Assembly (NCBI RefSeq): GCF_028290785.1
Contig: NZ_JAQGJD010000209.1
Span: 1 to 62,512, forward strand
DNA: 62,512 nt
Direction: 5' to 3'
Source: Tardiphaga sp.
GTDB taxonomy: Bacteria; Pseudomonadota; Alphaproteobacteria; Rhizobiales; Xanthobacteraceae
The notes under the pieces are model-generated. The model made no database searches. It saw only the letters and a list, made by a program, of their open reading frames with translations, and was not told where the DNA came from. The translations under genes and the position numbers were made by a program. Within the stretch, counting starts at the first letter, position 1. Every line of letters begins with the position of its first letter. Positions 18,388-27,138 of this stretch are shown here, piece by piece.

Positions 18388-18758
18388 TGTTGTATTCTCC
18401 AGAAAACGTTTTAGAGCAGCCGCGCTTCGGCTCCGTCCATGGCGTGGATGTAGACAGCTTTTGCGTAAAATACTGTCACCCATTCGCCACAGCGACGGAG
18501 AACTGAACCATCTGACAAAACTGGGTTTTCTGTGCTTAATGCAGCCTTAATGAAATCTTAAAGTAGCCTTAATTGGCCGCGGGTTAGCGCAGCTCTGTCC
18601 CTTTTATGCGCACTGTGGCTGCGCATTGGCTTAGCTCTAAACCGCAGGTGGCATCGGACACGCAACGGCGATTAAACTTGCGCCGCAGTTCGACCGGAAA
18701 CAAAAAGCACGAGCCAAGTTAATCTCCGCGCGGGTGCCCTGTCGGCGCCTCTCCGCAA
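18388..18758. other. Divergent intergenic region, porin / 119-aa gene
   Basis: About 370 bp without a supportable gene. It is locally AT-richer than its surroundings around 18500-18580 and holds the TTAA array. Promoters for both neighbours are expected; no convincing consensus pair was found. Confidence 0.5.
18536..18572. promoter_or_regulatory. Four TTAA motifs at exact 11-bp spacing (CtrA-like array)
   Basis: TTAA occurs at 18536, 18547, 18558 and 18569, each pair separated by exactly 7 bases. This gives three overlapping TTAA-N7-TTAA sites, the CtrA consensus of alphaproteobacteria. In each case the base before is C and the base after is A or T. It is in the divergent region between the porin (start 18387) and a small gene (start 18759). 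Confidence 0.65.
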
Positions 18759-19118
18759 ATGGAAGCGCGTTGCATGCAGGTTGAGCGGATTTTACGGGAA
18801 TACGGCCAGTGGTTGCGGCCGATGAGTGAAGCGCCACGGGACGGACAGCGAATTCTGGCCCACGCGGCCCATGCGAGGCATCTCGTCGTGTGTTTCTGGG
18901 AGACTCGGCCCGCCATGCTCGTCGGGCCGAGCTGGGTCGAGGAGAAAGACAGCCCCGCCGGCTATCTCGACCGCTATTTCGATGGCTGGATCCATCCCCG
19001 TGAATTCAGGGTGCTCGATCCCACCGCGCTCAACCGCCTGCTGGTGGCTTATATCGACGATGCCCGCGCCGCCGATAATCGCGAGGCCTTGAAGGTGCTG
19101 GAGCACAGCGACGCCTGA
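18759..19118 (+). CDS. Conserved-looking small soluble protein, function unknown
   Basis: 119 aa, no signal peptide or membrane segment, with many aromatic and charged residues (REYGQWLRPMSEAPRDGQRI, VVCFWETRPAML, YFDGWIHPREFRVLDP). The central segment resembles small proteins of the type 'MSEAPRDGTRI...' found in phages and rhizobia, but I cannot assign a function. A second in-frame ATG at 18774 is preceded by GGA and is equally plausible. An inverted repeat (CGGCACGGT 19139-19147 with ACCGTGCCG 19163-19171) follows the gene. Confidence 0.65.
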   Translation: MEARCMQVERILREYGQWLRPMSEAPRDGQRILAHAAHARHLVVCFWETRPAMLVGPSWVEEKDSPAGYLDRYFDGWIHPREFRVLDPTALNRLLVAYIDDARAADNREALKVLEHSDA

Positions 19119-19265
19119 CCGCACCTCGATGCCGCGGTCGGCACGGTAATCGCAAGGGGCCGACCGTGCCGGCCTGGAAAGTCATTGCGAGCGATTTCCG
19201 ATCATGCAATGCCGGATCACACCCCGCGTACCGTGCCGAGATCGTAACAGGTTCAGGATTATCTG

Positions 19266-20330
19266 GTGAAACACGATGCACCCGCTCCCTCGATCGCCTT
19301 GCAGGGCGGTCTTGCGGCGACTTACATCAATATGTCCGAGGCCGAGGCCGCAGATTTGGCGCTGCATCGCTTCGGGATCGAAGGGCGCGCGGTCCGGCTC
19401 GCCACGGAAAAGGACGATACCTTCCGGATTTCGCCAGTATCCGGGTCGCGCTTCATTCTGAAAGTGGCGAACCCTTCGGAAAATGTCCCGGAGATCGACC
19501 TTCAGGTCCAGCTGCTCGATCATATCGCCGCGAAGGCGCCTGAACTGCCAGTGCCGCGCGTGATCGGCAATGATGCGGGCGATCGACACTTTCTGCACCA
19601 GGACAGGGCCGGGCAGCGCCGCCAGGTGCGGATGATGACGTATCTGGAGGGGAAGCCTCTCAGCGAGGTGCCGTCCACGGTGTCCGGGCGGCAGGCGATC
19701 GGCAAATTGCTGGCCCGGCTTCGCCTGGCGGTCGCCGACTTCAGCCATCCCGCGGATAACCGCGTGCTGGCCTGGGACATCCAGCACCTGCTCAGCCTGC
19801 AAGGCCTGCTCGGCGAGGTCAAGGATCCCGCGCAGCGCCGCCATCTAGAGGCGGGCCTCGCCCGTTTCGCCACCATCGACAGCCGTATCGCCGGCACCCG
19901 GATGCAGGTGCTGCACAACGATTTCAGCCAGTCCAACATCGTGGTCGATCCGGCGCTGCCGGACTTCGTCAGCGGCGTGATCGATTTCGGCGACGCGGTG
20001 CGGACCTCGGTGGCGATCGACGTCTCCACCGCACTGCTCGGCCAGCGGCCGGGGCAGAGCGACGGCGAGTTCTTCGGCCATGGCCGCGATCTGCTCGAAG
20101 GCTATCTCGGCGTCGCCGATCTGACCGCGGAAGAGCTCAGCCTGCTTCCCCATCTGGTGATGGGGCGGGTGGTGGCGCGGGCGCTGCTGTCGATCGCGCT
20201 GGCCAATGCGGTACCGGCCAACGCGGCCTATGTGACGCGCTTCACCGCCCATTGCTGGCCGCAGCTCGACTGGTTCCTGAGCCGATCCGCAGACGAGGTG
20301 TCCAGCCAGTTTGCCAACTATGCCGCCTGA
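19266..20330 (+). CDS. APH/choline-kinase-fold phosphotransferase, hydroxylysine-kinase-like
   Basis: 354 aa starting at GTG with AGGA upstream. Kinase-fold motifs are a candidate ATP-binding Lys66 (FILKVANP), the Brenner-type catalytic loop HNDFSQSN (217-224, Asp219 base, Asn224) and the metal-binding IDFGD (239-243). The N-terminal TEKDDTFRI segment resembles kinases paired with PLP phospho-lyases (AGPHD1/hydroxylysine-kinase group). The next gene, 36 bp downstream, encodes just such a lyase. Likely role: phosphorylating an amino alcohol or hydroxylated amino acid. The exact substrate is unknown, and aminoglycoside resistance is unlikely. Confidence 0.82.
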   Translation: MKHDAPAPSIALQGGLAATYINMSEAEAADLALHRFGIEGRAVRLATEKDDTFRISPVSGSRFILKVANPSENVPEIDLQVQLLDHIAAKAPELPVPRVIGNDAGDRHFLHQDRAGQRRQVRMMTYLEGKPLSEVPSTVSGRQAIGKLLARLRLAVADFSHPADNRVLAWDIQHLLSLQGLLGEVKDPAQRRHLEAGLARFATIDSRIAGTRMQVLHNDFSQSNIVVDPALPDFVSGVIDFGDAVRTSVAIDVSTALLGQRPGQSDGEFFGHGRDLLEGYLGVADLTAEELSLLPHLVMGRVVARALLSIALANAVPANAAYVTRFTAHCWPQLDWFLSRSADEVSSQFANYAA

Positions 20331-20366
20331 ACAGGCCGGTCCCTTGAAGCGATAGAGGATGCGATC

Positions 20367-21707
20367 ATGACTGCAGCCACCGCCCCGCGCGGCAAGATGA
20401 ACAATGCGTTCGATCCCGCCAGCGCGGCCGGCTTGAGCGAGCGCAGCCGCAAGCTTGTCGAGCGCCGCACCGCCTTGCTCGGCCCGGCCTACCGGCTGTT
20501 TTACAACGATCCCGTCGAGGTCGCGCGCGCCAAGGGCGTGCTGCTGTACGATTCCGAGGGCCACGAATATCTCGACGCCTACAACAATGTCGTGTCGGTC
20601 GGGCACTGCCATCCGCGCGTCGTCGCCGCCATCAGCGAGCAACTCGGCACGCTGTGCACGCACACGCGCTATATCCAGGAAGGCATTCTGAACTATGCCG
20701 AGGACCTGCTCGGCACCCACGCCGACAACCTCAAGCACGTGATGTTCACCTGCACCGGATCGGAAGCCAACGATCTCGCGCTGCGCATAGCCAGGCATTA
20801 CACCGGCAAGCGCGGCATCATCGTCACCGACGAGGCCTATCACGGCAATTCCGATCTCACCGCGAGCTTCTCGCCGTCGCTGGGCGCGCAATCGCCTTTG
20901 GGGACGTGGGTGCGCCGCGTGCCAGCGCCGGACTCCTATCGCGTGGCGCCAGACCAGATGGGTCCGATGATGGCCGCGCACGTCGCGAAGGAGATTGAGG
21001 ATCTGGAGCGCCGCGGCGAGGGCCTGGCTGCCTTCATCGCCGACTCGATGTTCTCCTCCGACGGCATCTTCTCGCATCCGACCGACGTGCTCGGCCCGGT
21101 GCGGGATGTCGTCCACAAGGCCGGCGGCCTGTTCGTCGCCGACGAAGTGCAATCCGGTTTCGGCCGCAGCGGCGAGAGACTGTGGGGCTACCAGCGCCAT
21201 GGCATCGCACCGGACATCGTCACCATGGGCAAGCCGATGGGCAATGGATATCCGGTGGCCGCCGTCGCGCTGTCCCCGGACATCGTCAAGAATTTCGGCC
21301 GCGACAACCGCTACTTCAACACGTTCGGCGGCAACAGCGTGGCCATGGCCGCAGCGCAGGCCGTGCTGAACGTGATCCGCGACGAGAAGCTGCAGGAGAA
21401 TTCATTGCGCGTCGGCAAGATGTTGCGTGATGGCTTTGCCGAATTGGCGAAGCGCTACGAGCAGATCGGCGATATCAGAGGCTCCGGCCTCTATGTCGGT
21501 CTCGAGCTGGTCAAGGACCGCGCGTCGAAACAGCCCGATGCCGCCGCGGCCGCGGCCGTGGTCAACGGCCTGCGCGCCCGCCGCGTGCTGATCTCGGCCA
21601 CCGGCGCCAATGCCAACACGCTGAAAATCCGGCCGCCGCTGGTGTTCTCGGAAGCCAATGCCGACCGGCTGCTGAGCGAGACGGAAAAGGTGTTCGCCGC
21701 GCTTTGA
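20367..21707 (+). CDS. Class-III PLP enzyme, probable amino-alcohol-phosphate phospho-lyase (AGXT2L-like)
   Basis: 446 aa fold-type-I class-III aminotransferase family. The PLP Lys is Lys289 in TMGKPMGNGYP, and Asp259 (FVADEVQSGFGR) contacts the pyridine nitrogen. The TMGKPxGNG signature is typical of the ethanolamine-phosphate/phosphohydroxylysine phospho-lyase branch rather than of transaminases. AGAGG precedes the ATG. Together with the upstream kinase it suggests a phosphorylate-then-eliminate route giving an aldehyde plus ammonia and phosphate. An ordinary transaminase remains possible. Confidence 0.85.
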   Translation: MTAATAPRGKMNNAFDPASAAGLSERSRKLVERRTALLGPAYRLFYNDPVEVARAKGVLLYDSEGHEYLDAYNNVVSVGHCHPRVVAAISEQLGTLCTHTRYIQEGILNYAEDLLGTHADNLKHVMFTCTGSEANDLALRIARHYTGKRGIIVTDEAYHGNSDLTASFSPSLGAQSPLGTWVRRVPAPDSYRVAPDQMGPMMAAHVAKEIEDLERRGEGLAAFIADSMFSSDGIFSHPTDVLGPVRDVVHKAGGLFVADEVQSGFGRSGERLWGYQRHGIAPDIVTMGKPMGNGYPVAAVALSPDIVKNFGRDNRYFNTFGGNSVAMAAAQAVLNVIRDEKLQENSLRVGKMLRDGFAELAKRYEQIGDIRGSGLYVGLELVKDRASKQPDAAAAAAVVNGLRARRVLISATGANANTLKIRPPLVFSEANADRLLSETEKVFAAL

Positions 21708-21719
21708 GCACTAGATCTG

Positions 21720-21806
21720 TAGGGTGGGCAAAGGCGCCCTTGCGCCGTGCCCACCACCTTGCATCAAACTCAGGTCGGTGGGCACGCTTCGCTTTGCCCA
21801 CCCTAC
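21720..21806. repeat. Inverted repeat, TAGGGTGGGC family (copy 1)
   Basis: TAGGGTGGGCAAAGG at the left end is answered by CTTTGCCCACCCTACG at the right end. An inner pair (GGTGGGCA near 21777 with TGCCCACC near 21748) is also present. It lies between the convergent phospho-lyase and mmsA genes. Other members are at 36421-36520 and 39151-39241. Confidence 0.85.
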
Positions 21807-21837
21807 GACGACAGACTCCGCGTCCGGGACAAGGGTA

Positions 21838-23352
21838 TTACTTCGAAACCGGCATCGCAAATTCGGCACCTTGGGCGGTGCTTTCTGGCCAGCGCTGCAT
21901 GATCGACTTCTGCTTGGTGTAGAATCGCACGCCTTCCTCGCCATAGGCATGCATGTCGCCGAACAGGCTGCGCTTCCAGCCGCCGAAGCCGTGCCAGGCC
22001 ATCGGGACGGGGATCGGCACGTTGATGCCGACCATGCCGACCTGCACGCGGCGCGAGAATTCGCGGGCGACATTGCCGTCGCGGGTGTAGCAGGACACGC
22101 CGTTGCCGAACTCGTGATCGTTGATGATCTGCAGAGCTTCGGCAAAATCAGCGACGCGAACGCAGGACAGCACCGGCCCGAAGATCTCTTCCTTATAAAT
22201 CTTCATCTCGGTCGTGACGTTGTCGAACAGCGTGCCGCCGGTGAAGAATCCATCCTCATGGCCGGCGATCTTCACGCCGCGGCCATCGACCACCAGCTTC
22301 GCGCCTTCCTCGACGCCGATCCCGATATAGCCTTCGATGCGCTCCAGCGCCTGTTTGGTCACCACCGGGCCCATTTCGGCCGCGGATTCCATGCCGTTCA
22401 GAATCTTCAGCTTCTTGACGCGCTCGGCCAGCATCGGGACGATCTTGTCGCCGACATCGCCAACGAGCACCGCGACTGAGATCGCCATGCAGCGCTCACC
22501 GGCCGAGCCGTAGCCGGCGCCGATCAGCGCATCGACGGCCTGGTCGAGGTCGGCGTCGGGCATCACCACCATGTGGTTCTTGGCACCGCCCAGCGCCTGC
22601 ACGCGCTTGCCGTATTGCGAGCCCTGCTGGTGCACGTAATGCGCGATAGGGGTCGAGCCGACGAAACTCACGGCGGAGACGCCGGGATGCTGCAGCAGCG
22701 TATCAACGGCGAGCTTGTCGCCCTGCACCACGTTGAACACGCCCTTCGGCAGGCCGGCCTGCATCAGGAGATCGGCCATGAACAGCGACGGCGAGGGATC
22801 GCGCTCGCTCGGCTTCAGGATGAAGCAGTTGCCGGCGGCGATCGCGACCGGGAACATCCAGCACGGCACCATCACCGGGAAGTTGAACGGCGTGATGCCG
22901 GCGACGACGCCGAGCGGCTGGCGCATCGTCCAGTTGTCGATGCCGGTGGAGACCTGGTCGGTGTAGTCGCCCTTCAACAGTTGCGGAATGCCGCAGGCGA
23001 ATTCGATGATGTCGATGCCGCGGGCGACTTCGCCCTGCGCATCGGAGAACACCTTGCCGTGCTCGGCGGTGATCATCGCCGCCAGGGCGTCGGTGTGCTC
23101 GTTCATCAGCGCCAGAAACTTGTTCATGATGCGGGCGCGGCGGATCGGCGGCATGTCGGCCCAAGTCGGAAAGGCGCGGCGGGCGCTCTTCACGGCGTCG
23201 TTCACCTCCTCGGCGGACGACAGCACCACCTGGCGCGCCACGGCGCCGGTTGCGGGGTTGTAGACCGCCTGCTTGCGGTTGGCTGCGAGGCTGATGGGCG
23301 CGCCGTCGATGAAATTGCCGACGTCCTGGGTGGCGGTGAAGGCTGCGGTCAT
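21838..23352 (-). CDS. mmsA: CoA-acylating methylmalonate-semialdehyde dehydrogenase
   Basis: 504 aa. The aldehyde-dehydrogenase catalytic Cys is Cys288 ([11 protein letters not shown]), and the usual Glu base position reads GGAKNH, the Asn-containing hallmark of the CoA-dependent MMSDH subgroup. It converts (methyl)malonate semialdehyde to propionyl- or acetyl-CoA with NAD+ and CoA, at the end of valine, beta-alanine or inositol catabolism. GAGGA precedes the ATG. It is divergent from a LysR regulator, which probably controls it. Confidence 0.94.
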   Translation of the reverse strand: MTAAFTATQDVGNFIDGAPISLAANRKQAVYNPATGAVARQVVLSSAEEVNDAVKSARRAFPTWADMPPIRRARIMNKFLALMNEHTDALAAMITAEHGKVFSDAQGEVARGIDIIEFACGIPQLLKGDYTDQVSTGIDNWTMRQPLGVVAGITPFNFPVMVPCWMFPVAIAAGNCFILKPSERDPSPSLFMADLLMQAGLPKGVFNVVQGDKLAVDTLLQHPGVSAVSFVGSTPIAHYVHQQGSQYGKRVQALGGAKNHMVVMPDADLDQAVDALIGAGYGSAGERCMAISVAVLVGDVGDKIVPMLAERVKKLKILNGMESAAEMGPVVTKQALERIEGYIGIGVEEGAKLVVDGRGVKIAGHEDGFFTGGTLFDNVTTEMKIYKEEIFGPVLSCVRVADFAEALQIINDHEFGNGVSCYTRDGNVAREFSRRVQVGMVGINVPIPVPMAWHGFGGWKRSLFGDMHAYGEEGVRFYTKQKSIMQRWPESTAQGAEFAMPVSK

Positions 23353-23428
23353 GGTCCGTCCTCGGTTATGGGTGCCGCCTGTGTAGCGGCCCGGTCCGGG
23401 CGACCACAGGTCAAATCATTGGACTAAC

Positions 23429-23446
23429 TGTTCAGAAAACTGAACA
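23429..23446. promoter_or_regulatory. 18-bp palindrome in the mmsA / LysR intergenic region
   Basis: TGTTCAG-AAAA-CTGAACA is a perfect inverted repeat with 7-bp arms. It ends 8 bp before the LysR start codon and about 75 bp upstream of mmsA. It has the position expected for an autoregulatory LysR operator in a divergon. Confidence 0.55.
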
Positions 23447-23454
23447 ATGGCTTG

Positions 23455-24402
23455 ATGAAAACCAAGAAGGTGGAATCGCTGTGGTCGCATCTGCACTGGC
23501 TCGGCGTGCTCGCCGAGACCGGCAGCTTCACGGCGGCGGCTGGCCGGCTCGGCGTCAGCAAGGCGGCCATGAGCCATCGCGTCAGCGAGCTCGAACAGGC
23601 CACCGGCGTGCCGCTGGTCCGGCGCACCACGCGCAGCGTGCGGCTGACCGAAGCCGGCCAACACCTGGTGGATTCGACGCGGTCGTCCTTCGCCGAGATT
23701 GAGCGGCATTTTGCCGGCGTGAAGGACATGGCCGGCGCGCCGCGCGGGATTTTGCGGGTCACCATGCCGGTGGCGTTGGGGCGGCAGCGCATCGTGCCGC
23801 TGCTGCCTGAATTCCTGCGCCTTTATCCGGAAGTCCGCATCGAGCTCGAATTGTCCGACCGGCTGAGTTCGCTGGCCAAAGAGGGTTTCGATCTCGCCGT
23901 CCGTCATGTCGCCACCGTGCCGGATACGCATGTGGCGTGGAAGCTGTGCGACACCCGCTCGTTGCTGGTCGCCAGCCGCGGCTATCTGCAACGGCGCGGC
24001 ACGCCGGCGCGGCCGGAGGATCTCGGCGAACACGATTGTCTGCACTACCTGCGCGACAGCGTGGCGCCGACCTGGGCGTTCGAGCCGCGCAAGGGCAGGG
24101 GCAAGAGCGGGCGCATCACCGTGAAAATTTCCGGCGTGTTCGCCGCCAACAACAGCGAGGCGCTGCGCGAGACGGCGTTGGCCGGACTGGGCATCGCCCT
24201 GGTGCCGGATTTCAGCGCCCAGCAGGAGATCGAGGCCGGCCGGCTGCGCCCGGTGCTGTCCGACTGGCGGGTGGTCGGCGCATTCGGCGAGCAACTGTTC
24301 GCCATCCGCCCCTATGCGCCCCAGGTTCCACGCACGGTCCAGGCGCTGGTGGCATTTTTGCGCGAACGGCTGGCCGACGGATTTTCGGGGGCGTCGTCGT
24401 AG
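23455..24402 (+). CDS. LysR-family transcriptional regulator
   Basis: 315 aa from the ATG at 23455; a TTG one codon earlier is possible. The N-terminal winged helix-turn-helix (about 8-67) contains AETGSFTAAAGRLGVSKAAM. The C-terminal substrate-binding domain follows, with the segment GFDLAVRHVATVPDTHVAWK. It belongs to the large group of LysR proteins resembling DsdC/PecT-type regulators. It is divergent from mmsA with a palindrome between them, so it probably controls mmsA and itself; the inducer is unknown. Confidence 0.9.
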   Translation: MKTKKVESLWSHLHWLGVLAETGSFTAAAGRLGVSKAAMSHRVSELEQATGVPLVRRTTRSVRLTEAGQHLVDSTRSSFAEIERHFAGVKDMAGAPRGILRVTMPVALGRQRIVPLLPEFLRLYPEVRIELELSDRLSSLAKEGFDLAVRHVATVPDTHVAWKLCDTRSLLVASRGYLQRRGTPARPEDLGEHDCLHYLRDSVAPTWAFEPRKGRGKSGRITVKISGVFAANNSEALRETALAGLGIALVPDFSAQQEIEAGRLRPVLSDWRVVGAFGEQLFAIRPYAPQVPRTVQALVAFLRERLADGFSGASS

Positions 24403-24445
24403 TCACGGCGAAATGGAAAATAGCGTTTGCGATCAATAAGATGGC

Positions 24446-24520
24446 TGGTGCTGCCACACAGGGTCGAACTGTGGACCTCTCCATTACCAATGGAGTGCTC
24501 TACCACTGAGCTACGGCAGC
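24446..24520 (-). tRNA. tRNA-Thr (anticodon GGT)
   Basis: 75 nt including an encoded CCA. The acceptor stem GCTGCCG pairs with TGGCAGC, with a terminal G-T pair. The anticodon stem CTCCA/TGGAG encloses the loop TTGGTAA, giving anticodon GGT (reads ACC). The T arm is CACAG-TTCGACC-CTGTG. All arms fold canonically. Confidence 0.95.
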
Positions 24521-24823
24521 ATGCTGGGGACGGGAATCAACCCCGCAGGGCCCGTCAAGCGGGGCGATCCTTGCCACATGGTTTCGGGCGGCGCAAGCGC
24601 GGCGGTCGCCGTGGCGGCATCATTGTGAATGAATCGCACGGCGCGCGGGCGATTCGCGGCCGATGCCCGGGTTCCGTAGGGGCAAACCGCCCGCGTTGCG
24701 CTCCCGGCGAGCGTGCTTATGTGCGGGGCGTTGGCGGTATTGCTGATAGAGCATTGAACCGACGATGTCGGGCAGCATCACCGATACCGCCCGTATTCAG
24801 CACCGTGACCGAGCCGGCGAGCC
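24521..24823. other. Intergenic region upstream of tRNA-Thr, no gene seen
   Basis: About 300 bp. A TTGACG (minus strand, 24553-24558) could be the -35 of the tRNA promoter, but no good -10 sits at the right distance. Open frames through it have shadow-like composition and were not accepted. Confidence 0.4.
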
Positions 24824-25027
24824 ATGACCGACGAACCGACCGAACGCCCCAACCAGCAGGAAATCGCCCGGCAGAACCGGTTGCGCGCCGCGCTGCGTGA
24901 AAACCTGAAGCGGCGCAAATCGCAGTCCCGCGGCCGCGCCGACCAACCGGCCGAGGCGTCCGCCGCCGGCGCGGGCACCGTGCCGGACATATGTGCAAGA
25001 CAGACCGATCCCGATGACCCTTCATAG
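24824..25027 (+). CDS. Small basic/hydrophilic protein, 67 aa
   Basis: A short soluble protein with a helical RxNRLRAALRENLKRRKSQ segment (about 17-35) and a disordered Ala/Asp-rich tail. Helical Arg/Lys repeats of this kind are common in small rhizobial proteins of unknown function. It ends 35 bp before the cNMP-binding oxidoreductase and may be co-transcribed with it. GGCGAG lies before the ATG. No function is assigned. Confidence 0.55.
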   Translation: MTDEPTERPNQQEIARQNRLRAALRENLKRRKSQSRGRADQPAEASAAGAGTVPDICARQTDPDDPS

Positions 25028-25061
25028 CGTGCCGATTCAACGCGTAGCGATGTGAGTTTAG

Positions 25062-26759
25062 ATGTCTTCAGAGCCCACTGCCCCCGCGTCTGCGGAATCC
25101 TCCGCGCTATTGCTGCCGCGCCACGACCAGACCTTCCCGGTGCTGACCGCTGCCGAAATCGAGCGGATGCGCCGGTTCGGCGAGATCCGGCGTTATCAGG
25201 ACGGCGAGCGCCTGTTCGAGACCGGCAAGCCCGGCCCAGGCATGTTTGTGGTGCTGTCGGGCCATGTGGCCATCACCCAGCGCGATGGCCTTGGCCACAT
25301 CACGCCGGTGGCGGATCAGGGCGTCGGGCAGTTCCTGGCCGAGATCGGCCAGTTGTCCGGCCGCGTGGCGCTGGTCGATGGCCACGCCGAAGGCGATGTC
25401 GAAACCCTGATGATTCCACCGGAGCGGCTGCGCGCGCTGCTGGTGGCGGAGGCGGACCTCGGCGAGCGCATCATGCGGGCGTTGATCCTGCGCCGGGTCA
25501 ACCTGATCCAGGGCGGCGTCGGCGGCCCGGTGCTGATCGGCGCGCCCGATACCGCTGATGTCATCCGCCTGCAGGGTTTCCTCACCCGCAACGGCTATCC
25601 GCACCATCTGCTGGACCCGGCATCCGACAAGGACGCCGCCGACCTGATCGCGCGCTACACGCCTTCGCCGGCGGATCTGCCGCTGGTGGTGTCGGCCGAC
25701 GGCAGCGTGCTGCGCAATCCGTCGGTGACCGATCTCGCCCGCGCCATCGGCATGACCAGCCACATCACCCGCGGCAAGGTTTACGACGTCGCGATCGTCG
25801 GTAGCGGACCCGCGGGCCTGTCGACGGCGGTGTATGCGGCGTCCGAGGGGCTGTCGGTGGCGGTGTGCGACGCCCGCGCCTTCGGCGGCCAGGCCGGCGC
25901 CAGCGCCCGCATCGAGAACTATCTCGGCTTTCCCACCGGGATCTCCGGCATGGCGCTGACCGCGCGGGCGTTCAACCAGGCGCAGAAGTTCGGCGCCGAC
26001 ATCATGATCCCCGTCACCGTGAAATCGCTCGATTGCGCGCGTGACGACGGCGCCTTTGCGTTGGCGCTGGATGACGACGACGTGCTGCGTGCCAAAGCCG
26101 TGGTAGTGGCGAGTGGCGCGCGCTATCGCCGCCCCGACATCGAGCATTTGTCCGACTTCGAGGGCCGCGGCGTCTGGTACTGGGCTTCGCCGATCGAGGC
26201 GCGGCTGTGCAAGGCGCAGGAGGTGATCCTGGTCGGTGGCGGCAACTCGGCCGGACAGGCCGCGGTGTTTCTCGCGGCGCACGCCGCCCGGGTCCACATG
26301 GTGATCCGCGGCGGCGGGCTCGGCGCCAGCATGTCGCGCTATCTGATCGAGCGCATCGAGGCGACGCCGAACATCGAGCTGGTGTTCAATACCGAAGTGG
26401 TCGGGCTCGCCGGCACCGGGGATTCCGGGCTCGATCGCGTGACGCTGCGCAGCCGGCTGTCCGGCGAAACGTCCGCCACGGAGATCCGCAACCTGTTCCT
26501 GTTCGTCGGCGCTGATCCCGCCACCAACTGGCTCGACGGTTGCGGCGTTAATCTCGACCGCGATGGTTTCGTCATGACCGGCGCGCCGTTCGCCGGTCGC
26601 AGCGTGCAGGCGCTGGAAACTTCGGTGCCCGGCGTCTACGCCGTCGGCGACGTGCGGTCAGGCTCGGTCAAACGCGTCGGCGGCGCCATCGGCGAGGGCG
26701 CCCAGGTGGTGGCGGCGCTGCATGGATTTCTGGGCGACACCGCAAAACCGGGGCTCTAG
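25062..26759 (+). CDS. Cyclic-nucleotide-binding domain fused to thioredoxin-reductase-like flavoprotein
   Basis: 565 aa. Residues about 25-145 form a cNMP-binding/CRP-type sensor barrel. About 155-230 is a small thioredoxin-like linker domain. From about 240 there is a FAD/NAD(P)H thioredoxin-reductase-like module (VAIVGSGPAGLS 244-255, GGGNSAGQA 392-400, VYAVGDVRSG near 530). Where thioredoxin reductases carry the redox CxxC, this protein reads YWASPIEA, so disulfide reduction by the usual mechanism is unlikely. A nucleotide-gated NAD(P)H oxidoreductase is the best description; substrate and partner are unknown. Confidence 0.88.
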   Translation: MSSEPTAPASAESSALLLPRHDQTFPVLTAAEIERMRRFGEIRRYQDGERLFETGKPGPGMFVVLSGHVAITQRDGLGHITPVADQGVGQFLAEIGQLSGRVALVDGHAEGDVETLMIPPERLRALLVAEADLGERIMRALILRRVNLIQGGVGGPVLIGAPDTADVIRLQGFLTRNGYPHHLLDPASDKDAADLIARYTPSPADLPLVVSADGSVLRNPSVTDLARAIGMTSHITRGKVYDVAIVGSGPAGLSTAVYAASEGLSVAVCDARAFGGQAGASARIENYLGFPTGISGMALTARAFNQAQKFGADIMIPVTVKSLDCARDDGAFALALDDDDVLRAKAVVVASGARYRRPDIEHLSDFEGRGVWYWASPIEARLCKAQEVILVGGGNSAGQAAVFLAAHAARVHMVIRGGGLGASMSRYLIERIEATPNIELVFNTEVVGLAGTGDSGLDRVTLRSRLSGETSATEIRNLFLFVGADPATNWLDGCGVNLDRDGFVMTGAPFAGRSVQALETSVPGVYAVGDVRSGSVKRVGGAIGEGAQVVAALHGFLGDTAKPGL

Positions 26760-26803
26760 GATAGCGAGGTTTGCTACCAAACAGAAAAATCAGGGAGGAC
26801 TTC

Positions 26804-27112
26804 ATGGCCGAGCTTGTCGTCATCTACAAGACCCCGAACGATCCCGCTGCCTTCGACAAATACTATGCCGCGACCCATATTCCGCTGGCGAAGAAATTGC
26901 CCGGTCTGAAGAAGTATCAGGTGAGCAACGGCGGCGTCGCCGGGCCCGGCGGTCCGAGTGGCGTGCATCTGGTGGCGACGCTGACGTTCGAGAGCGCCGC
27001 CGCGATCGAGGCCGCCTTTGCCAGCCCCGAGGGGCAGGCCGCGGCGGGCGATCTGCCGAACTTCGCGACCGGCGGCGCGGATATCGTTTTCTTTGACACG
27101 CGTGACGTCTGA
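26804..27112 (+). CDS. EthD-family protein
   Basis: 102 aa from the ATG at 26804, which follows GGGAGG. It has the ferredoxin-like EthD/dimeric alpha-beta-barrel pattern: AELVVIYKTPNDPAAFDKYY, then HIPLAKKLPGLKKYQVSNG, ending in FATGGADIVFFD. EthD proteins accompany ether or xenobiotic catabolism or act as small monooxygenase-like enzymes. The gene lies 44 bp after the cNMP flavoprotein and is probably in the same transcription unit. Confidence 0.88.
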   Translation: MAELVVIYKTPNDPAAFDKYYAATHIPLAKKLPGLKKYQVSNGGVAGPGGPSGVHLVATLTFESAAAIEAAFASPEGQAAAGDLPNFATGGADIVFFDTRDV

Positions 27113-27138
27113 TCCCTGATCGAGATCTACTGGAGACG

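Noticed and set aside
19845-21200. Minus-strand 451-aa frame.
   Set aside because: Antisense to the kinase and phospho-lyase with their active-site motifs; a shadow.
24427-24900. 157-aa plus-strand frame through tRNA-Thr.
   Set aside because: Overlaps a clear tRNA on the other strand.
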